Source: CAZMGT01 sp964565895
GTDB lineage: Bacteria; Armatimonadota; Zipacnadia; UBA1398; CAZMGT01
Assembly: GCA_964565895.1 (NCBI GenBank)
Contig: CAZMGT010000031.1
Coordinates: 1 to 42,063, forward strand
Length of the DNA: 42,063 bases
Direction of reading: 5' to 3'
The notes beneath the pieces were generated by a model that saw only the letters and a list, made by a program, of their open reading frames with translations, was not told where the DNA came from and searched no databases. The position numbers and the translations under genes were made by a program. Positions 32,716-40,721 of this stretch are shown here, piece after piece (the first letter of the stretch is position 1; every line of letters begins with the position of its first letter).

Positions 32716-34131
32716 CTAGCCGCGCTGTGTGCGCGAGCGCCAGTATAGGTATATCGGCACGCCAACGACGACGGCAATAATGCTTAGCGCCGACTGCGCC
32801 GGCTGGTGGACCAGCGTGTTTATCAAAATTCCAAGCGACCCCAAGCAATAGATCGCGGGGACCACGGGGTAGCCCCATGTGCTATATGGCCGCGGCTCGG
32901 CGGGGCGCGTGGCCCGCAAGACAAACACCGCCGCCGCGGTTATTGTGGAGAGGACAAGCAGGGCAAACACGCACGCGGTGAGGATCGTCTCAAACGTCCC
33001 CGTGAGCACGATGATGCACGACCATATTCCCTGAACGACGGTCGAGGTAACGGGGACCTTGTATTTGGGATGCACACGGGCGAGGCTGCGGAAGAACACG
33101 CCGTCTTTGGCCATGGCGTAGTAGATGCGCGGGCCGATCATAATCGTCGCGTTAAGCGCACCGGCGATGCACAAGAGGATGACCGCGGAGGTTACCGCGA
33201 CGCCGGCGCGGCCCAGGGTGGCGCTCGCCGCCTCTTGGGCGGCGTTTGGCGCGCCGGCCAGGCGGGAAAGCGGCACGGCGTAAAGCAGCGACAAGTTATA
33301 GAGCAGATACATGGCCACGACGAGGATCGTTCCCGCGGCCAGCGAGCGAGGAATGGCTCGCTGCGGCTCGCGCGCCTCGGCGGCCATATACGTCGCTGCG
33401 TCCCAGCCGAAGTAGGCGAACGAGACGCCGATTAGCGCTCCGGCGAGCGCGGGAAGGACCGCCGCGCCGGACAGCGCCCCCGGCTGCGCGGCAAGCCGCG
33501 CCCAGGAGCCCTTGCCCGACCCCAACGCAGCCAGGGCAAGGCCCACTACGCAGAGGATCTTCAGCGCGGTAAGCACGTTTTGCGTGGTGCTCCCCACGCG
33601 CAGGCCATAGCAGTTTACCGCGGTTAGCACGGCGATCGCCGCGACTGCGGGAATGTGCCCGCCGTGGAGCGTTAGCTGATAGCCGAGGATGTGCGCCGTG
33701 GCGATGACGTTTTCGCTAGAAAACGCGGGGAAGAAAAACGAAAGATATTCCGCCAGCCCCACGGCCATAAACGCAATGCTGCAGGGGAAGCTGGCGACAA
33801 ACGAAAGCCAGCCGTCGAGAAAACCGAGGAACGGGCCATAGGCCTCGCGCATGTAAACGTAATGGCCGCCGGCACGGGGGAAACGCGCGCCAAGCTCGGC
33901 GTAGGTGAGCGCGCCGGCCAGGGCAAAGATGCCACCTACGAGCCACACGATGAGGATGAGCCACGGAGCGGGCAGATCCTGGGCAACGAAACCTGTGGTG
34001 AGGAAGATCCCCGTGCCCACCATGTTGCCCACAACGAGCAACGTGCAGTCGGTGACACTCAGGCTGCGTGCGAGGGACTCGTTTTCCATAGCCCCGCCGG
34101 CGGTGGGCGGGGGTTCCTTGCTGTTCTCCAT
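32716..34131 (-). CDS. APC-family amino acid/polyamine permease
   Basis: A 471-residue inner-membrane transporter with about 12 helices. The APC signature begins at residue 30: LLVVGNMVGTGIFLTTG is helix 1 with its unwound GxG substrate-binding segment. FALAGALTYAELGARFPRAG at the end of helix 2 matches the family, and GVSFAYFGWDAATYMAAEAREPQRAIPRS is in the helix 6-7 region. Closest by pattern to the L-type/APC amino-acid exchangers; substrate not predictable. A TATAGT -10-like box lies at 34143-34148 (minus strand) just before the start, so it may have its own promoter in addition to read-through from pcm. Confidence 0.85.
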   Translation of the reverse strand: MENSKEPPPTAGGAMENESLARSLSVTDCTLLVVGNMVGTGIFLTTGFVAQDLPAPWLILIVWLVGGIFALAGALTYAELGARFPRAGGHYVYMREAYGPFLGFLDGWLSFVASFPCSIAFMAVGLAEYLSFFFPAFSSENVIATAHILGYQLTLHGGHIPAVAAIAVLTAVNCYGLRVGSTTQNVLTALKILCVVGLALAALGSGKGSWARLAAQPGALSGAAVLPALAGALIGVSFAYFGWDAATYMAAEAREPQRAIPRSLAAGTILVVAMYLLYNLSLLYAVPLSRLAGAPNAAQEAASATLGRAGVAVTSAVILLCIAGALNATIMIGPRIYYAMAKDGVFFRSLARVHPKYKVPVTSTVVQGIWSCIIVLTGTFETILTACVFALLVLSTITAAAVFVLRATRPAEPRPYSTWGYPVVPAIYCLGSLGILINTLVHQPAQSALSIIAVVVGVPIYLYWRSRTQRG

Positions 34132-34164
34132 CGCCTCAGGTCACTATAACAAACAGACGCACGA

Positions 34165-34187
34165 GGCCGGCGCAAGTTCTACCGGCC
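34165..34187 (-). terminator. Hairpin at the end of the pcm-like gene
   Basis: On the minus strand, GGCCGG (34187-34182) pairs with CCGGCC (34170-34165) around an 11-base loop that contains the pcm stop codon. A moderately T-rich stretch (TCTGTTTGTT) follows a few bases later. Possible terminator or attenuator before the permease. Confidence 0.4.
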
Positions 34188-35027
34188 CTTTTTCTTCTGC
34201 GCCTCGCCGGTCATCGGGACGAACTGCACGGGGAGGAGCATTTTCTGGATAACTCGCCCGCCGCGCTTTTCGAGCAGGACAAGCTCCTGATGAGGCAGGC
34301 TGCCCAGGGGAATAACCATTTTCCCGCCCTCGCGAAGCTGCTCCACAAGCGGCGGGGGCGGGTCCTCCGGCGCGCAGGTGACGATAATCGCGTCGAACGG
34401 CGCATGCTCCGGCCAGCCCTGATAGCCGTCGCCGCATTTGACCTCGACGTTGTCGTAGCCCAACCGCTGAAGTGTCGCTTTTGCGCGGCGGGCCAGCGGC
34501 TCGAGGATCTCGATCGTATAAACCTTGCGCACGAGCTCGGCGAGAACGGCGGCTTGATAGCCGGAGCCCGTGCCGATTTCCAGGACGACATCGTCGGGTT
34601 GGGGGTCAAGCGCCTCGGTCATGAACGCCACGATGTAGGGCTGGGAGATGGTCTGCTGCCAACCGATGGGCAGGGGGGTGTCCTCATAGGCGGAGCGGCG
34701 GATGGGCAGGGCCGCGGCGCGGCGCTTCTCCTGCTCCTCCGGGGGGAGCTCATCCAGGGGGAGGAGCACCGCCTTGGGGTCGCGGACGAGGTACTCCGGG
34801 ACGAATTCGTGCCTGGGGACTTTGCGCATCGCCTCAAGCACGCGCTCGTTGCGAATGCCCCGGGCCTTAAGCTGAAACTCAACCATGTTTTCTCGGGCCC
34901 GCGCCCAGGGGTCCTCAGGCGGCGGGCCGGGCTCCTGCGCCTGGTCGGCGTTCGTCGCCATCTGATAGCCCACGATGCACGCGGCAATAACGACACCCGC
35001 GAGAACAACAATTCCCGGCCAGCGCAT
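34179..35027 (-). CDS. pcm: Protein-L-isoaspartate O-methyltransferase with N-terminal membrane anchor
   Basis: A 282-residue PCMT-family enzyme that methylates isoaspartyl residues for repair. The PCMT core is clear: MRKVPRHEFVPEYL, IGWQQTISQPYIVAFMTEAL, SAM motif I VLEIGTGSGYQAAVLAEL, VYTIEILEPLA, FDAIIVTCAPEDPPPPLVEQL and GGKMVIPLG. An insert of about 25 residues (LPLDELPPEEQEKRR) is longer than in the common enzyme. The N-terminus MRWPGIVVLAGVVIAACIVG is a signal peptide or signal anchor, followed by an acidic Pro-rich linker, so the enzyme seems placed outside or on the membrane rather than free in the cytoplasm. GGGGGTGA precedes the ATG. Confidence 0.88.
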   Translation of the reverse strand: MRWPGIVVLAGVVIAACIVGYQMATNADQAQEPGPPPEDPWARARENMVEFQLKARGIRNERVLEAMRKVPRHEFVPEYLVRDPKAVLLPLDELPPEEQEKRRAAALPIRRSAYEDTPLPIGWQQTISQPYIVAFMTEALDPQPDDVVLEIGTGSGYQAAVLAELVRKVYTIEILEPLARRAKATLQRLGYDNVEVKCGDGYQGWPEHAPFDAIIVTCAPEDPPPPLVEQLREGGKMVIPLGSLPHQELVLLEKRGGRVIQKMLLPVQFVPMTGEAQKKKGR

Positions 35028-35333
35028 GGCCGCTCACCCCCGAGGGATCGGTGCCACAGTAAGATTTACGCCGCGGGCGGGCGAGAACCTCCGCCCTTGG
35101 CCAGGCGGGCGGCCGCCGGCGCCGGCGCTCGGCCGGGCGGGTGCCTCTCGGCCTTCGCTTGCCGCGCGGGTAAACCTTCGTCCTGGGCAACATTGCCCCT
35201 TCCTCGGCGAACGGCCGGCAGGAGTTAGGCACACAAAACTCGAAACGCCCGAAAAAGCAACGATCGCCCCGCCCCGCTCGTGCCGCGCGGCGGAGCGGGC
35301 GAATTTCCCTAGCGCTTGCAAAGGATGAGCACC
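35028..35333. other. Divergent intergenic region between pcm and the sulfatase gene
   Basis: Contains a perfect 14-bp GC palindrome, CGCCGGCGCCGGCG, at 35114-35127, and a strong hairpin near the sulfatase start (listed separately). The stretch 35225-35265 is A-rich, unusual for this DNA, and may hold the sulfatase promoter, but I cannot assign -35 and -10 boxes. Confidence 0.5.
35273..35299 (+). promoter_or_regulatory. Strong hairpin upstream of the sulfatase RBS
   Basis: CCCGCTC (35273-35279) pairs with GAGCGGG (35293-35299), and the loop itself contains the self-complementary GCCGCGCGGC. It ends about 20 bases before AAGGA of the sulfatase start, so it would sit in the mRNA leader if transcription begins upstream. 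Confidence 0.4.
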
Positions 35334-36932
35334 ATGAACGCCAGCGGCAGCAGGCTTAGCCGACGAAACTTCATCAAACACTGCGCCACGGCGGCCGCCG
35401 GCGGGCAAGTGGCGGCCCTTGCCGCGCAGCAGCGAAGCCAGCGCAGCAACCCGGACAGGCCCCCTAACATCCTCATTTACATGAACGACCAGCAGCAGGG
35501 GTTTACCGTGCATCCCGGGCACCCCTGCCGCATGCCCAACGTCGAGCGCCTGGCGCGCGAGGGAATATTGTTTCGCAACATGCGCACGGTCGCTGCGCAC
35601 TGCTGCCCGTCGCGCGCCTCGTTTCTCACCGGGCTTTACCCCAGCGGGCACGGCGTGTTTAACAACGTGCAAACGGCCACGGCGATCCACATCGGGCTAA
35701 ACAAAGAGTGCGGGACATATAGCGAGCAGCTAAAGAAGGCCGGCTATCGCCTTGTTTGGTCCGGCAAGTGGCACGTGTCCATTGAAGAGGGGCCGGCGGA
35801 CAGAGGGTTTGAGATGGCCGGCAACCAGCGGGGCCACGGCCACCCTTCGACGCAGATCGAGCGCGCGCGGGCGCGCATTGAGCGCTGGCGGAAGACGCCG
35901 AAAAACCCAGAGGGCACCGCCCCGCGCGGCCGCGGCGAGCTCATCCGCCCGGGGTGGTATCGCTATCGGCTCTACGGCACACGGCCGCCGAACCCAAAGA
36001 CGGACCCGTTTAACCCCGGCGACCTACGCATTGTTACCGACGCCCTGAACAGCCTGAAGGAGCTGCTTAACTCCGACACCCCGTGGCTGCTCTATTGCGG
36101 GCCGAACGGGCCGCACGACCCATATATCATCCCCGAATATTACGCCAAGATGTACGACCCCAAAGACGTGCAGCTTCCCCCGAACTATCGCGATAGCTTC
36201 GAGGACAAGCCGCGCATTTATCAGCGCCAGCGCCAATACTGGGCACAGCTCAGCGACGACGAGGTGCGCGAGGCGATCGCCCACTACTGGGGCTATTGCA
36301 CAATGCAAGACGACCTGTTCGGGTTGCTCCTTGAGGAGCTGGACCGCTCCGACCAGCGCGACAACACCGTGGTCATGTATCTCTCCGACCACGGCGATTA
36401 CGTGGGCGCGCATGGGCTGTTCATGAAGGGCGTGCCGTGTTTTGAGGAGGCATATCGCGTGCCTGCGGTAATCCGCTGGCCAAAGGGGATAAGGAACCCG
36501 GGGAGGATCGTCGACGCGCCGGTAAGCCACGTAGATTTTGCGCCGACGATTATCGAGCTCGCCGGCGCAGAGCCGCTGAGCTACTGCCATGGGAGAAGCC
36601 TTGTCTCGTTTTTCAAAGACGAGGCACCGCCGGACTGGCCCGACGCGGCATTTACGCAGTTTAACGGCGTGGAGCTTTACTACTCCCAGCGTCAGGTGAT
36701 TACCGAGCGCTGGAAGTACGTCTACAACGGCTTTGACTTCGACGAGCTTTACGACCTCCAGGAGGACCCGCACGAAACGCGCAACCTCGCCCGCGAGCGA
36801 GGGATGGAAAAGGTAATTCGCGAGATGGTGGAGCGGATGTGGGTGCACGCGGCGCGCACGGATGACTTCATCTTCAACCCCTACGGCACGGTGGCCCTGG
36901 CCCCGTTTGGCCCGAAGATCGCCGAGTTTTGA
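35334..36932 (+). CDS. Tat-exported type I sulfatase
   Basis: A 532-residue arylsulfatase-family protein. The leader has a twin-arginine motif (SRRNFIK) with a weakly hydrophobic run ending ALAAQ, so export should be by the Tat route after folding. The N-terminal metal-site strand is PNILIYMNDQQ. The formylglycine signature CCPSRASFLTG (CxPSR form) places the converted cysteine at about residue 90. The second metal region is VMYLSDHGDYVGAHGLFMKG. The C-terminal region (WKYVYNGFDFDELYDLQEDP) is the usual sulfatase end. It should hydrolyse sulfate esters, most likely on glycans given the neighbours. No maturase (FGE or anSME) is in the window. The ATG at 35334 follows AAGGA by 8 bases; other in-frame starts at 35316 and 35325 are less well placed. 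Confidence 0.88.
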   Translation: MNASGSRLSRRNFIKHCATAAAGGQVAALAAQQRSQRSNPDRPPNILIYMNDQQQGFTVHPGHPCRMPNVERLAREGILFRNMRTVAAHCCPSRASFLTGLYPSGHGVFNNVQTATAIHIGLNKECGTYSEQLKKAGYRLVWSGKWHVSIEEGPADRGFEMAGNQRGHGHPSTQIERARARIERWRKTPKNPEGTAPRGRGELIRPGWYRYRLYGTRPPNPKTDPFNPGDLRIVTDALNSLKELLNSDTPWLLYCGPNGPHDPYIIPEYYAKMYDPKDVQLPPNYRDSFEDKPRIYQRQRQYWAQLSDDEVREAIAHYWGYCTMQDDLFGLLLEELDRSDQRDNTVVMYLSDHGDYVGAHGLFMKGVPCFEEAYRVPAVIRWPKGIRNPGRIVDAPVSHVDFAPTIIELAGAEPLSYCHGRSLVSFFKDEAPPDWPDAAFTQFNGVELYYSQRQVITERWKYVYNGFDFDELYDLQEDPHETRNLARERGMEKVIREMVERMWVHAARTDDFIFNPYGTVALAPFGPKIAEF

Positions 36933-36968
36933 GCCTGCGCCGCGCCTTCGAGGAGCGGGCGAATGTTG

Positions 36969-37718
36969 CTAATGCCCGTGCCGCTGCGCCTGGGCGGCAA
37001 GGTACTCGTCGCGCCGCGCGATGAGCAGGGGAAACACGATATCGCTGAAGCAGCACGGCAAAAGCACGGCGAGCACGATGATGATAAACACATAGCCCAC
37101 CTGGTCCACCCAGTGCGTCAGCCCGAACGAGATCATGTAGAAAATCGAGGCCACGCTGCTCACGAACACATGGCTGGAGTGGGAGTAGACGGTGCTGCGC
37201 TCGATGGACTCGCCGGCGATGATCCCCGCGATGATTCCCACGACGAGAAACGGAACGACGAGCTGGGGATGCTGAACGAGGCACCAGTGGAACTTCATCC
37301 GCGTCCCGAGCAGCCAGCCGCCCAGATAGGGCAGGCCGATATCGCTCACTCCGCACACCCCCGCGGAGCCGACAAAGCCCGTGAGCAGCGCCTTCCACAG
37401 CTTGCGGTCGTAGCGCCAGAACATCGCCGTGGTGGCGATCGCGCTAAACAGCAGATGCACGGGGTGGAACACGTGGAACACAATGGGCGAGACCTTCTCC
37501 ACGGTCTCGCCGCTAAACAGCTCGTGCTCGTGGCCTGCAACGTGCGCCGCGGCATTGGCTGCGGGGCCGGAGGCCAGGGCCGCCGCGGCATGTTGCACGT
37601 CGACAACAGCGGCGAAGTAGGTAAGCAGGCCCGCGAACAGGACGCCCGCGGAGCCGAAAAAGATGGTGTAGGGCAAGTGGTCCATCAGCTCGCGCACGAG
37701 CTGCGACGGACGTTTCAC
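36969..37718 (-). CDS. His-rich polytopic membrane protein, possible metal transporter
   Basis: A 249-residue protein with about six transmembrane helices. A small outside loop contains HVAGHEHE and a helix reads VFHVFHPVHLLFSAIATTAMF, a set of histidines suited to metal binding. Two related segments, GVCGVSDIGLPYLGG (about 118-132) and LPCCFSDIVFPLLIA (about 221-235), suggest an internal duplication in which each half has a Cys-containing SDIxxPxL motif. No family is recognised. The GTG start follows GAGGTGG and lies 15 bases after the stop of the Fur-family gene, so it is its co-transcribed partner; metal transport is inferred from this linkage and the histidines. Confidence 0.7.
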   Translation of the reverse strand: MKRPSQLVRELMDHLPYTIFFGSAGVLFAGLLTYFAAVVDVQHAAAALASGPAANAAAHVAGHEHELFSGETVEKVSPIVFHVFHPVHLLFSAIATTAMFWRYDRKLWKALLTGFVGSAGVCGVSDIGLPYLGGWLLGTRMKFHWCLVQHPQLVVPFLVVGIIAGIIAGESIERSTVYSHSSHVFVSSVASIFYMISFGLTHWVDQVGYVFIIIVLAVLLPCCFSDIVFPLLIARRDEYLAAQAQRHGH

Positions 37719-37733
37719 AGCGCACCACCTCGC

Positions 37734-38162
37734 CTAGCTGCGGGCGCACTTGGGGCATAGGCCCTCGAGCAACAGGCGCTGCCGCTCGACGACAAAACCC
37801 CGGCCCAGCTCAGCGCGCGGATAGTTGAGCGTGCCGGCGATGCACAGCGTCACCCCGCACCGGCGACAGACAAAATGCGGGTGGCAAAACTGCTCTGTGC
37901 AGCGGTCGGCTGTTTCATAGAGTGCCGTGCGCCCATGGACGAGGGCGCGGTGGACGAGGCCGGCGTCGACAAGGGCGTGCAAAGCGCGGTAGACGCTCAC
38001 GCGGTCTACCTTGTCCTTGCCCAGGCGCTGCATGACCTCGGCGTGAGACAGCGGGCGCCGCGCTTTCATGAGAATGGCGAGGACCTTTTGCCTGCCGGCG
38101 GTACAGCGCAGCCCGGCGCGCCGAAGCATCTGCCGCACATCGCTCTCGCCCTGTCCAGCCAT
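37734..38162 (-). CDS. Fur-family metal-dependent repressor
   Basis: A 142-residue regulator. The winged helix is at residues 5-85 (LRRAGLRCTAGRQKVLAILM, SHAEVMQRLGKDKVDRVSVYRALHALVDAGLV). The dimerisation and metal domain contains CHPHFVCRRCG and a C-terminal CPKC, giving the two CxxC pairs of the structural zinc site plus histidines for the sensory site. Whether it senses iron, zinc or nickel cannot be read from the protein alone. The ATG at 38162 is used because the frame upstream runs through the predicted promoter and palindrome. No Shine-Dalgarno is seen and the predicted leader is about 10 bases, so translation may be near-leaderless. It precedes the His-rich membrane protein. Confidence 0.88.
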   Translation of the reverse strand: MAGQGESDVRQMLRRAGLRCTAGRQKVLAILMKARRPLSHAEVMQRLGKDKVDRVSVYRALHALVDAGLVHRALVHGRTALYETADRCTEQFCHPHFVCRRCGVTLCIAGTLNYPRAELGRGFVVERQRLLLEGLCPKCARS

Positions 38163-38177
38163 GTCAGGAGGGAGCAT

Positions 38178-38201
38178 ATCATAAATGCAACTGAGTTGCA
38201 A
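38178..38201 (-). promoter_or_regulatory. Promoter -10 and palindromic operator of the Fur-family gene
   Basis: On the minus strand TTGCAACTCAGTTGCA (38201-38186) contains a perfect 7-1-7 palindrome, TGCAACT-C-AGTTGCA, just upstream of the -10-like box TATGAT (38183-38178). The layout TTGCAA-N5-TTGCA closely matches the Nur-box form described for the nickel-responsive Fur homologue of Streptomyces. Position over the promoter suggests autorepression. Confidence 0.65.
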
Positions 38202-38584
38202 GAGCGCGCTCACCGCGGCCTCCTTGGGCAAGGCAACGCTCCGTGCTGCGGGCGAGAGTGTCGTAGCAACGGCGACACCTTTTGCTTGTGTGTGGTGCGC
38301 TGACGTCAGCGCGCAGGGCAGACACGCGCCGTCGCAAGGCGCGTTGCCGCGGCCCGCAGTGGGGAGGACCCCTCAGCGAAATGTGCGCCGTGGGCATCGC
38401 GTTAGCACCCTCTCTGAGCTGTCGGAAAAGCGGAGGCACCGCGGCGTGGGCGGGAGCTTCCGCTTGCGATTTCCTCCGCGCCCGTCGCAAAGCGCGGGCT
38501 GGGCGCAGCTAGCAGGGGAGCATTGGCAAGCGGGGTTCGCCAGGAGCTACGCCGATTTTCAGATGCTGGGGGTGCGGGGCGGGG
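38202..38584. other. Intergenic region of about 380 bases without a gene
   Basis: Lies between the Fur-family promoter and the end of the TIGR03943 gene. Open frames are short and unsupported. It contains a perfect 16-bp palindrome (listed separately) and no recognisable terminator with a T-run. Confidence 0.5.
38297..38312. promoter_or_regulatory. Perfect 16-bp palindrome GCGCTGACGTCAGCGC
   Basis: Fully self-complementary, with TGACGTCA at its centre. It lies about 100 bases upstream of the Fur-family operator. It could be a dimeric regulator site or part of a transcription-end hairpin, though a zero-loop palindrome favours a DNA site. Confidence 0.35.
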
Positions 38585-39709
38585 CTACAGGTAGGGATCC
38601 GCGGGCTCTTGGATGCGGTTCATACTTACCGCGTGCAGGGCGACGCTGTTTGGGTCGGACTGTGCGTCGAGCTTAAACACGCCGGACACGCTTACCCACG
38701 CGCCATCCTCGACGCTCGCCCCGGGCGGGGGCACGACCTCAACGGTGACCGTGGCCGCGTCGGCGATGCAGCAAGTGACGACCAGGCGGCTGAGCATAAA
38801 CCGCTCCGCGCTCCACGTTTGGCACTGACCGATGAGCGAGGTGAACACGCCGTCGAGCTCGCCCGCGCGCCCGCTTTGCACTAGGTTCCACACGTCAAGC
38901 ACCGTGGGGTTGGGAGGGAGGGGCGACTTGCGCGGAGGCCTCGCGGGGACGCCGCCCGGGTTGCCCCCGCCGCGTGGCCGCGGCGGCGGGGGCTGGTCTG
39001 CCCCCTCCTGAGGCGGAGGCGGCGGAGGAGGCCCGGCGACCTCCGGGCCGAGGTCGAACTGCAGCGCGGGGTCGTCCGCCGGGGCGTAGTCATCTGCGGG
39101 AGCGGCCGGCGCCTGCGGCTCTTCCGGCACTTGAGGTGCCGGCTGGGCGCTGCGCTGGGCTCTTGGGCCGCGCCGCTGGCCGGCAAAAGGCGGGCGCTGA
39201 CCCGCAGGCGCCCGTGCGCCGCGCTGCGCGCCCATGATCCAGGCGATCGCTGCCTCAAGCTCGGGGTCGGGGGCGATGGGCTGTCGCTGCTGCGCTGCGG
39301 GAGCGGGCGGCTTTAGGGACACCGCGCGCTTGCGTATCCCCTCCGGCGAGAGCCGCCTGGGGGCGACGACGAGCATGCACACGATGGGCGCGATGAGCAC
39401 GAGGTGGTAGACCCAGGTGGGCAGGTCTAGCCCGCCGGCGTGCTCGTGCGGCTGGGCGTCGCAGGCGCAGGCGATCTCGCCCCGCCCGCGGACAAGCCCT
39501 GCGACGCGCGCAATGGCCATGAACAAAAGCACGACGCTTGCCGCGGGGCTGAACCAGATGTAGCGCGGGGCGATGAAGTCGCGCAGCCTGCCTGAGAAAA
39601 ACGACCAGGCCAAAAACGCGCTTAGGATGAGCAACACAACAACGTTTAGCCAAGAGACAAGCGGGGAACTTTCGCCCCCGCCGTGTTCGTGGTGTGCGTG
39701 CTCCGCCAA
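38585..39709 (-). CDS. TIGR03943/DUF1980 family protein, partner of the adjacent permease
   Basis: A 374-residue membrane protein. The N-terminus is His-rich (AEHAHHEHGGGE). Hydrophobic helices at about 17-37 and 45-68 are followed by CACDAQPHEH and a third helix (VYHLVLIAPIVCMLVVA), then a long Pro/Gln-rich linker (about 130-265) unusual for the family. The conserved C-terminal domain contains LSRLVVTCCIADAATVTVEV, the DUF1980 core with its CC-x-AD motif, and ends in an OB-like strand pattern. The family is nearly always paired with a PF03773 permease, as here, 12 bases away. A metal-related role is inferred. The TTG start is backed by GGAGG 8 bases upstream. Confidence 0.85.
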   Translation of the reverse strand: MAEHAHHEHGGGESSPLVSWLNVVVLLILSAFLAWSFFSGRLRDFIAPRYIWFSPAASVVLLFMAIARVAGLVRGRGEIACACDAQPHEHAGGLDLPTWVYHLVLIAPIVCMLVVAPRRLSPEGIRKRAVSLKPPAPAAQQRQPIAPDPELEAAIAWIMGAQRGARAPAGQRPPFAGQRRGPRAQRSAQPAPQVPEEPQAPAAPADDYAPADDPALQFDLGPEVAGPPPPPPPQEGADQPPPPRPRGGGNPGGVPARPPRKSPLPPNPTVLDVWNLVQSGRAGELDGVFTSLIGQCQTWSAERFMLSRLVVTCCIADAATVTVEVVPPPGASVEDGAWVSVSGVFKLDAQSDPNSVALHAVSMNRIQEPADPYL

Positions 39710-39721
39710 GCTGAAAACCTC

Positions 39722-40702
39722 CTACTGCGGCAGAGCGTCAACGACCTGAGGCATCCACAGGTGCCCCGTTACGCAAAGCACGAAGACAAGCAGCGTAACC
39801 AGGCCGGAGATAAGCATAATCGCCGCCGGCCGGAAGATACGCGTGTACATCAATAGTAGCTTAATATCAACCATCGGGCCAAGAACGAGGAACGAGAGCT
39901 TAGCGGGAATGGAGAACACCCTAAAACTCGCCGCGACAAAGGCGTCGGCCTCGCTGCATAGGTTGAGCAACACGGCGAGGACCATCATCCCGGCCACCGA
40001 GCCCACCCAGTTCTTCGCCAAAGGGTCCATCGCCGTGCGGTAAAACCCGCTGTTGATCACCGCGGCGACCGCGGCCCCGAGAACGAGATATGCGCCGATT
40101 TCGAAAAAGTCGTGCGACCCGACAACGAGGATCTGCGAGAGCACCTGGAGCACGGGCCGCCGGCGGCGCTCGCCCGGGGCGGCGTCGGCCTGTGCGGCCA
40201 GCGTCTCCACGTAGCCTCCGAGGCGCGCCGACTCATAGCGCGGGAGCATAATCACGTGCTCGCCAACCACGAGCCAGACGACCGCGCCCACGGCCACGGC
40301 GATGACAAAGCCCAGCGCGGCGCGCAAGAGCGTTACCCCAACCAGCCCCTGGCCGGAGAACGCGAGCAGCGTCCCGGCAAGCACCACGGGGTTGATGATC
40401 GGGGCGCTGAGCATATAGGCGATGGCGCAGCTTACCGGCACGCCCTTCATCACCAGCCGGCGCATAACTGGGACGATCCCGCACTCGCACATGGGAAAGG
40501 CCAAGCCGAGCACGGCGCTGAGCGCCAAGGCAAGCCAGCGGTTTTTGGGCAGAGCGCGAGCGATTGTCTCGCGCGAGACGCAGGCGGCGATGATTCCCGA
40601 AAGCAGGGAGCCCACGACGATGAACGGCAGGGCCTCGTAGATGAGGCTGAGCCAGACGAGGACGAAGTCGTTAACGTTAAACGAAAAGATGCGCTGAGGC
40701 AC
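39722..40702 (-). CDS. PF03773-family permease
   Basis: A 326-residue inner-membrane permease with about eight helices. The signature of the family (ArsP_1/DUF318) is clear: FPMCECGIVPVMRRLVMKGV (the PxCxCG motif), then SCAIAYMLSAPIINPVVLAG at about 75-115. A second, related half near the C-terminus (ADAFVAASFRVFSIPAKLSFLVLGPMVDIKLLLM) matches the usual inverted repeat. Relatives include methylarsenite exporters and permeases of unknown substrate paired with DUF1980 proteins; the pairing here points to the second group. GTG start; the gene sits between the helical repeat protein (19-base gap) and the DUF1980 gene (12 bases). Confidence 0.85.
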   Translation of the reverse strand: MPQRIFSFNVNDFVLVWLSLIYEALPFIVVGSLLSGIIAACVSRETIARALPKNRWLALALSAVLGLAFPMCECGIVPVMRRLVMKGVPVSCAIAYMLSAPIINPVVLAGTLLAFSGQGLVGVTLLRAALGFVIAVAVGAVVWLVVGEHVIMLPRYESARLGGYVETLAAQADAAPGERRRRPVLQVLSQILVVGSHDFFEIGAYLVLGAAVAAVINSGFYRTAMDPLAKNWVGSVAGMMVLAVLLNLCSEADAFVAASFRVFSIPAKLSFLVLGPMVDIKLLLMYTRIFRPAAIMLISGLVTLLVFVLCVTGHLWMPQVVDALPQ

Positions 40703-40721
40703 GAGCGGGCCAGCCGGCGGG

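Noticed and set aside
38163..38231. Longer N-terminus for the Fur-family protein
   Set aside because: The extension is encoded by the -10 box and the operator palindrome and does not resemble Fur sequence.
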